Source: Coniferiporia sulphurascens (taxonomy: Eukaryota > Basidiomycota > Agaricomycetes > Hymenochaetales > Hymenochaetaceae). Taken from it: a DNA stretch of 64,000 nt. Positions 46,101 through 57,478 of this stretch are shown one piece after another. The position numbers were made by a program, and so were the translations under genes. The first letter of the stretch is position 1. Each line of letters starts with the position of its first letter. The stretch lies in NCBI GenBank assembly GCA_002794785.1, contig NBBA01000013.1, positions 186,001 through 250,000 on the forward strand, given 5' to 3'. Under the pieces are notes generated by a model that worked only from the letters and a program-made list of their open reading frames with translations, did not search any database and had not been told where the DNA came from.

Positions 46101-49100
46101 CAAGGCTGCCCGCGAGCTTTTGGCATGCCATATGCCCAGACTTACGCATCTTCTCCTCATTAGGGTCCGACGCGAAATCCTTAATGCATAGCTCGCGAGT
46201 TGTAATGCTTGCAATCGTGACGGATCTCTCGACCACAGGTAGGATAATCTGAAAATAATTAGGTTGAGACAACTGCCGGATTTCAGAAATTAAAACAACC
46301 GACCTCGCGAACAGACCTATCGACAGCTTCTTGAACCGCCTGCTTAAACGCCTGGTTTGTGTGCAAGGGCGCTAGTTGATGATTAATTGTCACTGAGTTG
46401 GCCAAACTCGCTAAGATTTCTTCGATATGCGATCCGACATTCCTATCAGCCTCGGCAGCACTCGTCCCGAGAGGGATGGCTTGGCCTTCACCAGCAAGCT
46501 GAGACGCGTGGTCGTAACCGCCAATGGGCAAAGCATCGATGTCAGGCATTAATTCAGGAAGACCAGGACCCCCCATTGACTCCACCGGTGGGCGACTGCG
46601 CAGAATGTTTGTGACTTCGACAGTATCGAGATCAATACCGAGCGTTTTACACAAAACTTCAATTTCGAATTTCATGTTAAGTTTCAGCTCGGCAAAATGA
46701 TAAAGCTCTGCGAGCAGGCCGACGACAGCCATGAGCCACGGATTTGGTGGACAAAACGCCTTTGACTTTGCGGCTGCTTCGAGAACCTTACACACGAACG
46801 GAATTGCGACGATTAGTCTATCGCTGTCAGCACCTTCGACCAGGAACTCCTTAAAAGCGAGATTCTTGTGCTTGATCGGCTTGTCGCGCGCAAGGGTGAT
46901 CTGGCCAAGCCAAGACGCCAAATTTTTAAGAATAGCGCGTTCAGAACCTGATGTTTTTGTTTTTTCGGAGTTGAGCATGGCGGCGGATTTCTCGAACGTT
47001 TCGTGAAGAACGAACTTCCCCAGCATTCTGTTATCCAGCCCGTCGAGGAAGCGCAGGTACAATTGGTGATTGTTCGGTTCGGTGCTAACACGTTGGTCAA
47101 CAAGGTAATTTGCTAGCCATCGAGAATATAGCTCTTCGAAACGATCTTTCATCTCTTCAAGCTTCGCCTCGAAGTTGCTTGGCGCAAGGTTGTTGATGAT
47201 AAAAAGAAATTTGTCCGAAATTTCCTCAGGCGGGCTCTCGAAATTCTCGTCGTCCAGCCGATCTGGCCTGATAGACGTGAAGATAGGCTGACTCTCAACC
47301 AGGGCCAACGTAGAGGGGAAACCTTGCAACTGTGTAGCTCCGCCAGCAGCCACGGCCTCCGCAGGAACCGTAAGCGCCCGTCGCACGGCTTCAATCATGT
47401 CCGGTCGCTGCTCGGCGAGGTGTGTGATGCTAAGGAGCGCCTCACACAAAAGCTTCCACTCCGGCAGGCGGGATTCAAATCGCGTTAACGCTTGCACGCC
47501 GAATTTGAAAAGGTTAGTTTCCGGGGGACACTGAAGCGAATCTAGGACATATCGGATCGCAATGCCGAGGGGTATGTTGTCGACTAGCTGTTGTTGGATG
47601 AGGGATCCAAATAGATAGCCCGTCATAGCGAGCTCCCGGGGCGGATAGAATGTTTGGAAGAATTTGTACTCATCGAAAAGGAAATGAAGCATACAAGAGA
47701 AGATTTCGTGGTCGCGGGGATTGGCGGATTCTTTGGTTCGTTGAAGCATGGCGATGACTTGATCGATCGTGATCTGCTCGTCGTACATCTGTTTATAGAT
47801 CCCGTCAACCTCAGCCTCGACGTCGGAGGGGTAAGTGACAACTGTGAACCCGGGATCCTGATCAACGCCGGGATTGAGGTTCATTAATCGAGGGTGGATT
47901 TGAAGGCAAGCGTTTCGTGTCTCAATACAATAATCCACGTCCCGTTCGTCCATAGTTGCCGAGCTAGAGTATCAATGTAAGTCAGGGCAGTTCAGACTCA
48001 AAGACGCGGAAGGACGAACTGATTACGCAGGACGCGTAGGAAAATTGCGATAGTCGACGGGCTGAGAGCCATTGTTCGGTTCTCCGCCTGTGGGTCGACG
48101 GTCCGTGCGATTTTTTCGTTCTGCATTTTGAGCTCCAGGAACATTATCACGCCGTGTAGGAATTCGGCACCATGCGCTATCACATTATCCAGGAGCCACT
48201 TGTCAAGATTGAGATATTCTCGACGCGAAGCCAAAGCAGCAACATCAAGGGCGAAGATGAAAGGTCGAACTTCAAGTAACGAGTCAAGAATCTTGAGGTC
48301 CTGGGCAACGTCAAGAATACGTGTAATGTTCATAGGATTCTCCTCGTAAAACTCGCTCAGTGCAGTAGTAAGGTACGTCGGCTCGATTTGCCAGATTCGC
48401 ATGAAAACTAGCTGATGATTCGGGTGGCCGCCAAGGAACATGCCCAGTAACTGTCGCGTGTATTCCACCTGTAATGAGTTCCATGGCCTCTGATAAAGTA
48501 GCAATCTTCAGTCAGTGTACAAAATAATCACAGATGTGGGACTACGCACAGGGACCTGGAGTAAACCCATGTGAACGATATCCGCACTAATTCGCACAGC
48601 CTTATCCAGCATATCCCTCACAAAACTCCGCACGTCTGCATTTTCCGAGTCACCCAAACGAACCAGTACCTCGAACAAGTCAAGCGAATTCCAGGTATGG
48701 CTCTGTACATTTGCAGCCAAGGTTTTGATTGTTGGACTCGCAGCTGCGACATCGTCGACAGTGACTACGCGGCGACCAGGTAAGGAGACGAAGTTGAATG
48801 TATCACTGGGGAGAGAGAGAAGGGCATCCAGGAGGCGGAGTTGATAGAGAGAGTTATTCCAGTTCGTCCAGAAACCAGCAACGGCAGGCTTGTCGGCATC
48901 ACGAGGGGTGTTTGTGAGAATAGCTATAAGGAGCTTGAGAGTCGCAGTATCTACGCCATGTCGGTCGGGCCAATCAAATACCTCAATGACTTTGGACCAG
49001 TTAAGCTTCACCCTCTGCACCCCCGTAAGTATGCGTCAAAGACAAAACGCCAGAGGACAGAACTCACAAAGCTACCCAACGCTCGAACAAGAGCGCCGAC

Positions 49101-50335
49101 ATCACACAAAGCCACGCCATCAGCCGCAAGACGACTCAGCATCGAGAAAATCTCTACGATCTGATCGTCCGTCGGGGGATTTTGGTCGTTAATCCCGAAC
49201 CTGGCCAGTAGCCCCCGTACGACATCCACGTCGCTCGTAATCTCAGGTCCGAACTGGTTCAAGGCTTGTACCAGCGTCGTTTGAGGTGGAAGGCTGCAAT
49301 TTGCAATTTTGGTATGTCAATCTACCTAGTTGACTCCCGTTCTGACTCACCTGATGCTCTGAAATAGTTGTTGCAAGATCGGCGACATCATCTCTGTCCC
49401 AAACTTAGCCTGCGCTGCAGCAACGAGGGCCTGACGCTGCGTTGGATCAAGCAGAGGTGCGTCACGCGGCGGATCTGAAAGCAAGTTTTGCAACAGCTTT
49501 CCGGCTTGCGCTGGCGACAGGTCCGCATGGTCAAAGCACGGGTGTTGACACAACGCAAGCACAGCGTTCTCAAAATCGATGCGAATGATCGTTGCTGCTT
49601 GGTCTGCGAGCGTCTTGCGTACCCCGCCACCCGGACCCGATCCCGGGCCTGGCCCGGTGCCTGCAGCGGAACCTGCAACTGAACCGGACCCCTGTGGAGG
49701 GGATGGATTGACTCCTGCAGCGGCAATGGACGCAGCAAGGACAAGACGTTCAAGGGGACGGAGGCCAACACGATCCGCGAAACGCACGAGGTCGAACGCA
49801 CGGAAGATCTCGCCGTCGCCGCGATCGACGCCCTCCCGGAAGCGGTCAGCTAGAAAGGGGTCGCGCGCAAGTCGTTGTGTCTCTTGCACGAGTAGGCGAA
49901 AGGTGAGAGATGTGGAAGTGTCGAACGCAGTGGGTGCCGCGGTGCTGGTCAATCGCGCTTGAGAGTGTACGATGAGGCGTCGGATGAAGTGGAGGTATGT
50001 GTTAAGGCCATGCTGCTCCGATAGCTACAACACGACCATGGCAATAACGAGGGCGGAAAAGCAAACGAGAAGGAGAGATGGTATCAGTGAGAGCTCAGCA
50101 TCCGATAACCCCGAGGTAGCACAACAATGGGATATGCGATGCAAAAAAGGAGGGTCCGAATTGCGGGGCAAAAAGAACCACAACCACCACAAACGCGAAC
50201 AAGCAATAAACGCGGACTCACCGTACGTATCTGCAGCTGGTTCTGCTCGAAGTTCTCCTCGGTAAGAGTCGAAAGCAGGAAGACAATTTGAGCTTTAACG
50301 ATGGCATGGACATTGGTGCTGGAGGGAGTGTCCAT
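43111..50335 (-). CDS. NOT1: CCR4-NOT complex scaffold subunit NOT1
   Basis: Scaffold of the mRNA deadenylase complex. It carries CAF1/CCR4, the NOT module and CAF40. Start MDTPSSTNVHAIVKAQIVFL at 50335. The N-terminal HEAT region contains LARFGINDQNPPTDDQIVE. The TTP-binding-like region includes the start MDERDVDYCIETRNACLQIHP of one long exon. The CAF1-binding MIF4G region follows (APSNFEAKLEEMKDRFEELY, FVLHETFEKSAAMLNSEK), then the CAF40-binding DUF3819 block and the C-terminal Not1 domain ending with RPHPWGALITFIELLRNP. About ten exons, roughly 2,000 or more residues, normal for the family. A Gly/Pro/Ser-rich loop at about 49620-49720 is the only odd insertion. Confidence 0.95.
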
Positions 50336-50754
50336 CTTTGCTTTCGCTCGCAGACGAACCGGGTGGTCAACTGGACTCCCAGCTCGACCGCCGCTAGTTC
50401 CTCCTCCACCGACAACACTGCCCGGTTTCGACGTCTTCGTAGATATCGGCTCCCGCGAAAACGGAGAGTATAACTTTTAAAACTGAAAGCTGTATGCACA
50501 GTGCTGCGCGACGACGAGGATGGTGATGAGCTCTAAGTGTCTGCTGCGTGCGCGTTAATGCGAAGGGCCCGTGGGAACGTTTTCGAAGCGTTTCTTTATT
50601 TGGACGGGTGGCGTGCGTACACCCGCAACCGACGCAGATCCAAATGCAAAATGCATGAACAAACACACTCCCTATTACCGGTGATCTACCCCACGAAATA
50701 CCTAACCCAGAGAACAAAGGACTAATACTACAAATTTAAACCCGCACGGAAGGT
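50336..50754. other. NOT1 promoter and GH13 3' region
   Basis: About 420 bases, GC-rich, with no recognised coding or RNA feature. Confidence 0.5.
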
Positions 50755-53149
50755 TCAGCGAACCAGAAATTCCATGCCCAGCATAATTGACAAAATTGAA
50801 ACAGCCACCGCTAGGTGCGACATTGGTGCTAGATGCTGCAGCGCTCCAGAGTTGGGGCTTTTAACAGCATTCCCAGCCAGTGTCACAACATCGCTCGAAT
50901 ACCCGCATAAACCCGAGCCCGACATTCCCTCCTGTTTTATAAGGATTGACGGTCGCCCCCCGGTTGAGTATTCGATCTGGATCGCACCACCACTCCCAAC
51001 GGAGTATTGTTCACAAGAAAGCACTCTACGTGAAAGAATTTCATCAATGTCGGGCCGATACTCAAACCTTTTAATAACGGCTGAGACTCACTCCACCAGA
51101 ATAGTTGACGAATCATATCCCGTGTATACGGGAATGCTGACGTTCATCGGCTGTTAATCCCACGTTCAGTTATATGGACACAGCAATTACTCCGGGAAAA
51201 AAGCGCTCACAGGGGATCCAATGTTCGTCACTACGGAAATAACATTACCCTTGTTTATCGCGAGCGCCACATCGTTAGATGTCAGAACCTGCATTTGCTG
51301 TGTCGCCCAGTCTGACGAGTTCACAAGGAAATTACGGAACTGTCGGAAGGCGAAATCAGGTTGCCTGTCCTCCACAAAAAAAAACAGTAAAATACCTGGT
51401 TCAGAGTAGTGGTCAGGTTGTAACCGGCCGACTTTGCGTAGTTTGAGGGCCATAGCGGCTCGCGGTTGTACTGGAAATCAAATTTACTCAGGGAACTGTT
51501 GCAAGAAGAGGACGATGCGGGAGCACACACGGGATCAGAAGCACCATGGAAACCCTGCTCTTGTCCGTAATACACAATGGGGATGCTGGCGAAAAAACAT
51601 CTTTAAAAAATTGACAGAAGTAAAAATGATAAATATCCTCACCCGTCTGACATGAAGTTAAATACCATCGCATTGCTATTAAAAACTCGTCAGCTTCCTC
51701 ATTAATAAGAAAAATGGAAATTAATTCTCACTAAAGACTCTGTGGGTCAACGCTCAAATTCCCCCAACGAGGATTATCTTGGTTTTCGATGAAATTACCG
51801 AGCAGCGTTGGGTCGGTAAAAAGCTGCTTGCACTGAGCAATCATATCGGTCACGGCGCTTATGTTTTGAGCCCCGGGGATCGTAAAACCGGAGACCAACG
51901 CGTTGTACATGGGGTAATGCAGGATAGAATCGAGGGAGTCTTTGCCTTGGTATATCGCAGCTTGACTAGAAAAAAAAACATCCCAAGTCAAAAACAAAGA
52001 TATGACAAATCGTTACGCGGCACAAACGGACCTTGCGTCGGCATCGTCGACTTCACCGATACAGAACACACCGGCACTTGCACAAAAAGCGGGCCAGAAC
52101 TGCATGTCAACATGCCTATCATGATTCTGTCAGTTAGATGAACATTAATATTAGTATTACCGTGTAAGCTTACTTTGCGGCTACTCAAATTTGTCAGTGG
52201 CTAGTTATGAATGAGTGGTAAGGACTTGCCATCAATACGAAGCCCGTCGATATTGTATTCCTGAACCAACTCCTTAACCCAGTTACTGTATGTCGCAACG
52301 ACAGTGGGGTCCTCGGTTTTCAGGTCCGGGAGTGGCACGACTGTATCCCCGAGCCAGCAAGTTTGCTCGCTTGTTGTGTTCCCCCAGTCTATGGCGCAGT
52401 ACGGATGGTATTGGGACTATGAGCATATTGTCGTCAGATGAAAGACAACCTTGTCCATTCTTTAAAATAAGCACACCTCATTCTTTATCAAATAGGTGGA
52501 TAAGTCTGGTGTAGTACTTAACGCCATAACATCATTGACGACGACATCAACCATAAGATACCTGACAAGTGCGACAGAGATTATAAAGAAAGCATAATGA
52601 ATGTGGACACGAGCGCTTACATGTCACGGCTATGAAGTTCATTGGAAAGTGCCTTGAGATCGTCAGAGGTACCAAATTTGTCATTAAGCTGTGACGCATC
52701 GGCGATCCAATAACCGTGGTATGGATCACCATATGGAGTGCGCGGGCCCTGGTAATTCTGAGAGACGGGACTAATCCAGACTGGTTTGGGGGAAGGTGTT
52801 AGAAAAAAAGGGGAATAGAGTGGGAACTACATACTAGCAGTGAATCCAGCATCTTGTATGTAGTTGAGATTGGCGCGAATAGTATTCCAAGTACCGCCAC
52901 ACCACGTCTGTTTGGACGTGTCGCAGGCGGTGGGGTCGGCTCCATCGGGAAGCGCGTAGCGGTCGACAATAATCCTGGAAGTTGAACGTCCAGTCCGTCA
53001 GACCCCATGTACCAGCGCTCGACGGCTTTGCAGCACACATACTGGTATATGGAACGCGTCCTCCACTGGTCGGCATTGGCTGCTCGCACAGCGAGGAGAG
53101 ATCGTGAAAAGAAAGCGGCAAGCACGCAGAGAGCGAGCTGGTTAAACAT
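50755..53149 (-). CDS. GPI-anchored GH13 alpha-amylase-like enzyme, probable 4-alpha-glucanotransferase
   Basis: Cell-wall-associated alpha-1,4-glucan-acting enzyme of the fungal alpha-amylase class. The signal peptide is LALCVLAAFFSRSLLAVRA. Family blocks: IIVDRYALPDG, TWCGGTWNTIRANLNYIQD, PYGDPYHGYW, region I as VDVVVNDV, and region II DGLRID-AAK-HVDMQFW, whose AAK is partly encoded by a 7-base exon. Region III is FCIGEVDDADA and region IV FIENQDNPRW, then IPIVYYGQEQGFHG. The catalytic Asp, Glu and Asp are all present, but the two transition-state His of ordinary alpha-amylases are Asp (region I) and Gln (region IV). The C-terminus has a hydrophobic tail after Ser/Asn residues (SHLAVAVSILSIMLGM), as expected for a GPI signal. 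These traits match the GPI-anchored glucanotransferases of moulds, so hydrolysis may be weak. About eleven exons. Confidence 0.87.
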
Positions 53150-53881
53150 ATTGGGAAAAGATTGGAGCCGTGCACGGCTATGGTGGGGGGAGGAAGGAGC
53201 GTTGGGAGAGAGAACGGAAGGGGAGGCGAGTAGCAGGTATCAGAGAAAAAACAGCCTAGTCGCTGTGCCGTTGGTTGCCAGCAGAGCGGACGACGAAGGC
53301 ACGGAAGAAAGGGAACGGGATCAAGGTTCTATTTTCGCAGGCATACGGTTTTAAAACCAAGAACTGTCTGTATCAAAAAGTCATGGGGAACCGTCGGGAT
53401 TTGATCGCTCTGATCCGGTGTACGGGGGTCTGCTTCCCGACATACTTTTATTTATACTTGCTTCCTGATCCGCAAGCGCAGACTAACGTATAATATTATT
53501 CTGCCATCCGTCTTGATCGCGCGACTTGCTGCAAAGCATGCGAGTACCGGCTTACGTCGGACCCGGACTATGGCTCTGACTAATGAGGAGGAAAATTTGA
53601 GCGAGTTTCGGCGATGGTCTTTCACCATCGCCGCGGCGGGGGAAAATACCATTCACTCCGAACAGTCGCCAAGGCCGGTCTCGAGTCTCGACTTGACTAC
53701 TTGGCGACCACGCGTGCACGCGACACATGTGACAAGCGCGTTGCGTGACTTTTGTCGTCACGCTGCTTTCCGCATAAGGGCATGTCTGGGTCCCTGTGTG
53801 TCACGCTTTGACTACCAACAGCTCTGCATCAAGTGTTCAAGCGTCGAAAGCTGACCGGGCCATCGCACCACACGGTCATCC
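53150..53881. promoter_or_regulatory. Shared divergent promoter, GH13 enzyme / sugar transporter
   Basis: The 732 bases contain no convincing gene. Two motifs fit the carbon-repressor consensus SYGGRG (GTGGGG near 53183, GCGGGG at 53636-53641). A perfect inverted repeat lies at 53611-53631. The motif matches are short and could arise by chance. Confidence 0.4.
53611..53631. repeat. Perfect 8-base inverted repeat in divergent promoter
   Basis: GCGATGGT and ACCATCGC separated by five bases. It could be a dimeric-factor binding site or an RNA hairpin in a leader. Confidence 0.55.
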
Positions 53882-55752
53882 ATGGCGACTCCCCAGCCTT
53901 CGTCGTTCACGTATTACGGTCTCTTTACTCTCCTCTGGGTCTTAATATTTGCCTTTCAGGTATATGACGTGTTTCATTGTGTTTAACTTTCTAATCATTT
54001 TGTCCGTGACTGGCTGCGCGTGCTCTCTAGTATGGCTTCCACATATCAGCACTCAACCAAATAAGCGACGTTCTTACCTGCCGCTCGCCATCTGGTCATG
54101 GAAAGAACATAACTTACCATATATTTCTTCCGTCATGCATCGCGATGACCGATGCGCAGTTCTCCGCAGTCACCGCATCTTTCACCATTGGCGGTCTCCT
54201 CGGTAGTCTCATCGGTACTCCGCTCACTGAGCGCAGAGGCAGGCGCGGTGCGCTAATCGCCAATGGACTATTTCTCGCCGTAGGCGGTCTTCTAATGGCT
54301 TTTGCTCCGGGAATGGGCACACTCCTCGTGGGCCGCCTGCTCATCGGCATAGGCGCTGGTATAGGTGTTTCGGTCGGTCCTGTATTTTTAGGAGAACTCG
54401 CACCGCCTGCTTCAAAGGGCTCTGTTGGGGTCCTCTTCCAGCTTGCTATAGTCATTGGCATATTGTCCACGCAGCTCACTGGCATGGCTCTCGCTGCACC
54501 CTGGATCTGGCGTTTTGTTCTCTTTGGCTCTGCTGTTCTCGCTTTCATTCAAATTATCATTTCTGCTGCTGTTTTGGAAAGCCATGCGTGGCTATCAGGG
54601 AACGGGCGCGCACAGGAGGCACAACGTGTACGGGAAAGACTGTGGATTGGCGGTGGTGGGGCTGTGTATGGCAGTGTGAATCACGAGCCTCGTAGTAAGT
54701 ACAAGAACAAATTATTTTCCCGTTTCCTCGCATTGAGCTATCCTGCAGATGACTCTGATGACACCCTTGAGGATCCCCTCTACGATGACATGCCCGAGGG
54801 TCCCGTCTTCGTCTCACAGTCTACTAAATCTATCTCAATGCTACAACTCTTGAGCACACCTGAAATGAGAGTCCCATTACTCGTAATGACGTTCGCTATG
54901 GCTGCCCAGCAGTTTTCAGGGATCAATGCTGTACTGTACTACAGCAACTCGATTCTTGGCAAGACCCTCCCTGCTTTCGCGTCGTACGTCTCGCTTGGTA
55001 TCACTGTAGTAAACGTTGCAATGACTTTTGCACCGATATTACTCATTGAGGCAAGTCAAATCTGTGTATTCCGCTTTTTATTTCATGAACTGAGCGTGGC
55101 CTTCGATTTAGCGTGTGGGCCGCAAATACCTACTGAACTTGTCCATTCTCGGAGGATTCTTATCTCTTCTCGCTGTTGGCTACAGTCTCGATTCGGGGAG
55201 TAAAGTCGTGTCAAGCGTCGCAATTATCAGTTTTGTCGCGTACGCTCCCCCAAATTGTCAACTAGCGATGGGATTAACGTATTTTCATGTCACAGTTCAT
55301 TCTCTCTCGGTATGGGCCCGGTGCCCTTCGTCGTGATCTCTGATGTCGCACCTTATCACGTACGCCGATTCATTTACTCCATCTGAAACGCCGCTGACCA
55401 TTTCCTCAAATTGTTTCTCTTAGGCTGTAGCAGCTTTATCCTCGGCAGCTCTATCCTTAAACTGTGAGCTTTCTTATACCCCCAATTTACCCATAAAATC
55501 AAAGTCCTGTAAACTAAATCTAATAAAAACGACTATTTTTCTTCAACCCCCATCCTCTTCTGTAAAAAATATTTTTACGTTCTAGGGATTGCGAACTTCA
55601 TGGTCGGCCTCATCTTCCTCCCGCTGCGTAATTTCCTCGCGTGGGGCGATCCACTGAGAGAAGGCCGCGTTTTCTACGTCTTCGCCTTCTTACTCGCGCT
55701 ATTCGGGGTGGCACTCAACATGGTGTACCGCGAGCACCGCGAACACAAGTGA
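53882..55752 (+). CDS. MFS sugar transporter (vacuolar Vps73/YBR241C-like)
   Basis: Twelve-helix major-facilitator transporter. Start MATPQPSSFTYYGLFTLL with the first helix interrupted by an intron, then YGFHISALNQISDVLTC. Sugar-porter signatures: GSLIGTPLTERRGRRGAL (loop 2-3 motif), GRLLIGIGAGIGVSVGP (helix 4 signature), FQLAIVIGILSTQLTG, QQFSGINAVLYYSNSIL (helix 7 signature), RVGRKYLLNLSILGG (loop 8-9 motif), and VPFVVISDVAPY with AVAALSSAALSLN. The end is REHREHK. The long acidic central loop (DDSDDTLEDPLYDD) and the closest recalled pattern suggest an intracellular, probably vacuolar, member. Specificity is unknown. About seven exons. Confidence 0.88.
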
Positions 55753-56345
55753 TCTTACAATTAGATCGACGAATGGACAGTGTAATGGGTACACAGCGGC
55801 CGCGGAGGGGCTAAAGTGGTTATATACACGTATATACACAGTTTCCGCTCTCCTGCTGCCACAAGATAAACATAAATATATAATACAATCTCTTCCTTCC
55901 TTTCTCACTGCAAATGAGGATTTTGAAGGTCTGCAAAGGATGATCTTCGCGTTTTCCGTAGAGAGGTGATTAGGGGTGAAATCAATTAAAGTTTGTCTGC
56001 TTACGTCAGCTGTGGCTTGCTCGCAGGGAGCGCGGGAACGACCTACTTGAAGGCCATAAACCTGTCCAGAGGCAATCACTCCCTTTATTCGCGTTACTCA
56101 CCTCTTTTTCTACGCAAGGCCCGACCAATGAACACCCCCCATTTCTCCCTTTCTTTCGCTGCAAAAAAGCAATCAAGTCCTCCGACCACTCCCTCCCCAG
56201 CTGTGCCCCGCCCGCCTATAAGTATGGCCAGTTCTGAGGTCCCCTCCAAGCACATCAGCATCGACCTTCAGCTAACGTTGGCATCGCGGACGCTCCCTGC
56301 CCCCTCCGCCCTCTCGTCTCTGCGCAACTTAGGCACTCAGTCACC
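55753..56345. other. 3' region of transporter and promoter of C2H2 gene
   Basis: Contains T/C-rich tracts and a TATA-like element. No coding sequence was recognised. Confidence 0.5.
56217..56224 (+). promoter_or_regulatory. TATA box of C2H2 factor gene
   Basis: TATAAGTA about 120 bases upstream of the ATG at 56346, which itself has a strong CACCATGG context. Confidence 0.45.
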
Positions 56346-57478
56346 ATGGTCAACGGGGCTCCTTTTGTTTGCGACAAATGCGGAAAGTGCTTCAAGCGCA
56401 AACATGACCTCATCCGTCACAAGCAGACGCACATGACCGACCCCTTGTACGTCCCCCCCTCCATTCCACTCTATTGTCCTATAGCTTTAATCACTCCCTC
56501 CATCACCAAGATATCACTATTGCGACGAAACAGGATGTACACACAGGACACTCCAGAAGTCCAACCTTTCGCAACATCAAAGCAAGCAGTAAGTGGTCTT
56601 GTACTATCTCTCGATAAGGGATACACTTTTATATATCTCCCATTGATAGCCTAAATCAGAAGCTGCACAAATGTGCCGAACCGGAATGTAGTGGAAAAGC
56701 GTACACCCAGGCGTCCTCGCTCATCCGTCACGAGAAGCAGAAACACGGCCGCGAGACAGGCAAGCCCTATATCCGAGTCAAGCCTTCGCTTTACACGAGA
56801 CTCGCCGCCCACGAGCAGGAAGAAGTTAACACCCTCACACTCCCTAGCATCCGCTTTGACGCCAGCCCCTTCGAGTTCATACCCCCTCTTCAGTGCGACT
56901 CTGCCAATGGTAACGAAGGGCCCGAGACACCTGCTCATGAGCAGGGTGACCAAGGCAACCACAACCCGGTCAACCACGGCCCCCTTACCCCCTCCTCCGC
57001 GGCCAGTCCCTCTACGCCCTCCCTTTGCGACTCCAGCGACTTGGGATCGGCTTTCGCACAGAGTCCCTTCCCGACCACCCCATTCTCGTCGTTCAATCCC
57101 AACTCCGGGTACTTAAACACCGTGAGCCTCGCCCCGGAGTGGCTCGCCCACCAAGCGTCCCTCTCCGCGGCCGATCATTTCACTCACGGCGAGCAGATTC
57201 CCGAGTTCTTCCCGGCTCCTGAGTTCATCCAAGGAAGCTCATCATCTTCCACAAACCGCGAGCAGCTCGCACTCACGAACGCGGACTACACCGGCATGAC
57301 AGGCATGTACGCTCCCGAATATCCCGAACTAGTCGCACATTGGAACCAAGGCTTTTGGGGCTCTATTCCCCGGGATACCCAGGGAGGGGCCGAGGGACCG
57401 GAGTCGTTCGACGAGTCTTCGGGAGCGCCATTTGGAACAAACGGCTCGGTTTTTGACGCAGAGCCCCGCTTTCAATGA
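56346..57478 (+). CDS. C2H2 zinc-finger transcription factor, three fingers
   Basis: Nuclear DNA-binding regulator. Finger 1 is CDKCGKCFKRKHDLIRHKQTH in the first exon. Removing an intron (donor GTACGT near 56449, acceptor CACCAAG) joins to finger 2, C-x4-C with LQKSNLSQHQSKH. A second splice (donor GTAAGT, acceptor GATAG before CCTAAATCAG) completes its last His and continues LNQKLHKC. Finger 3 is C-x4-C with the helix QASSLIRHEKQKH. The remainder is an acidic, Pro/Ser/Phe-rich probable activation region (EFIPPLQCDS, SPFPTTPFSS, HGEQIPEFFPAPEF). Length is about 340 residues. The target genes are unknown. Without splicing, the middle finger is invisible. Confidence 0.85.
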
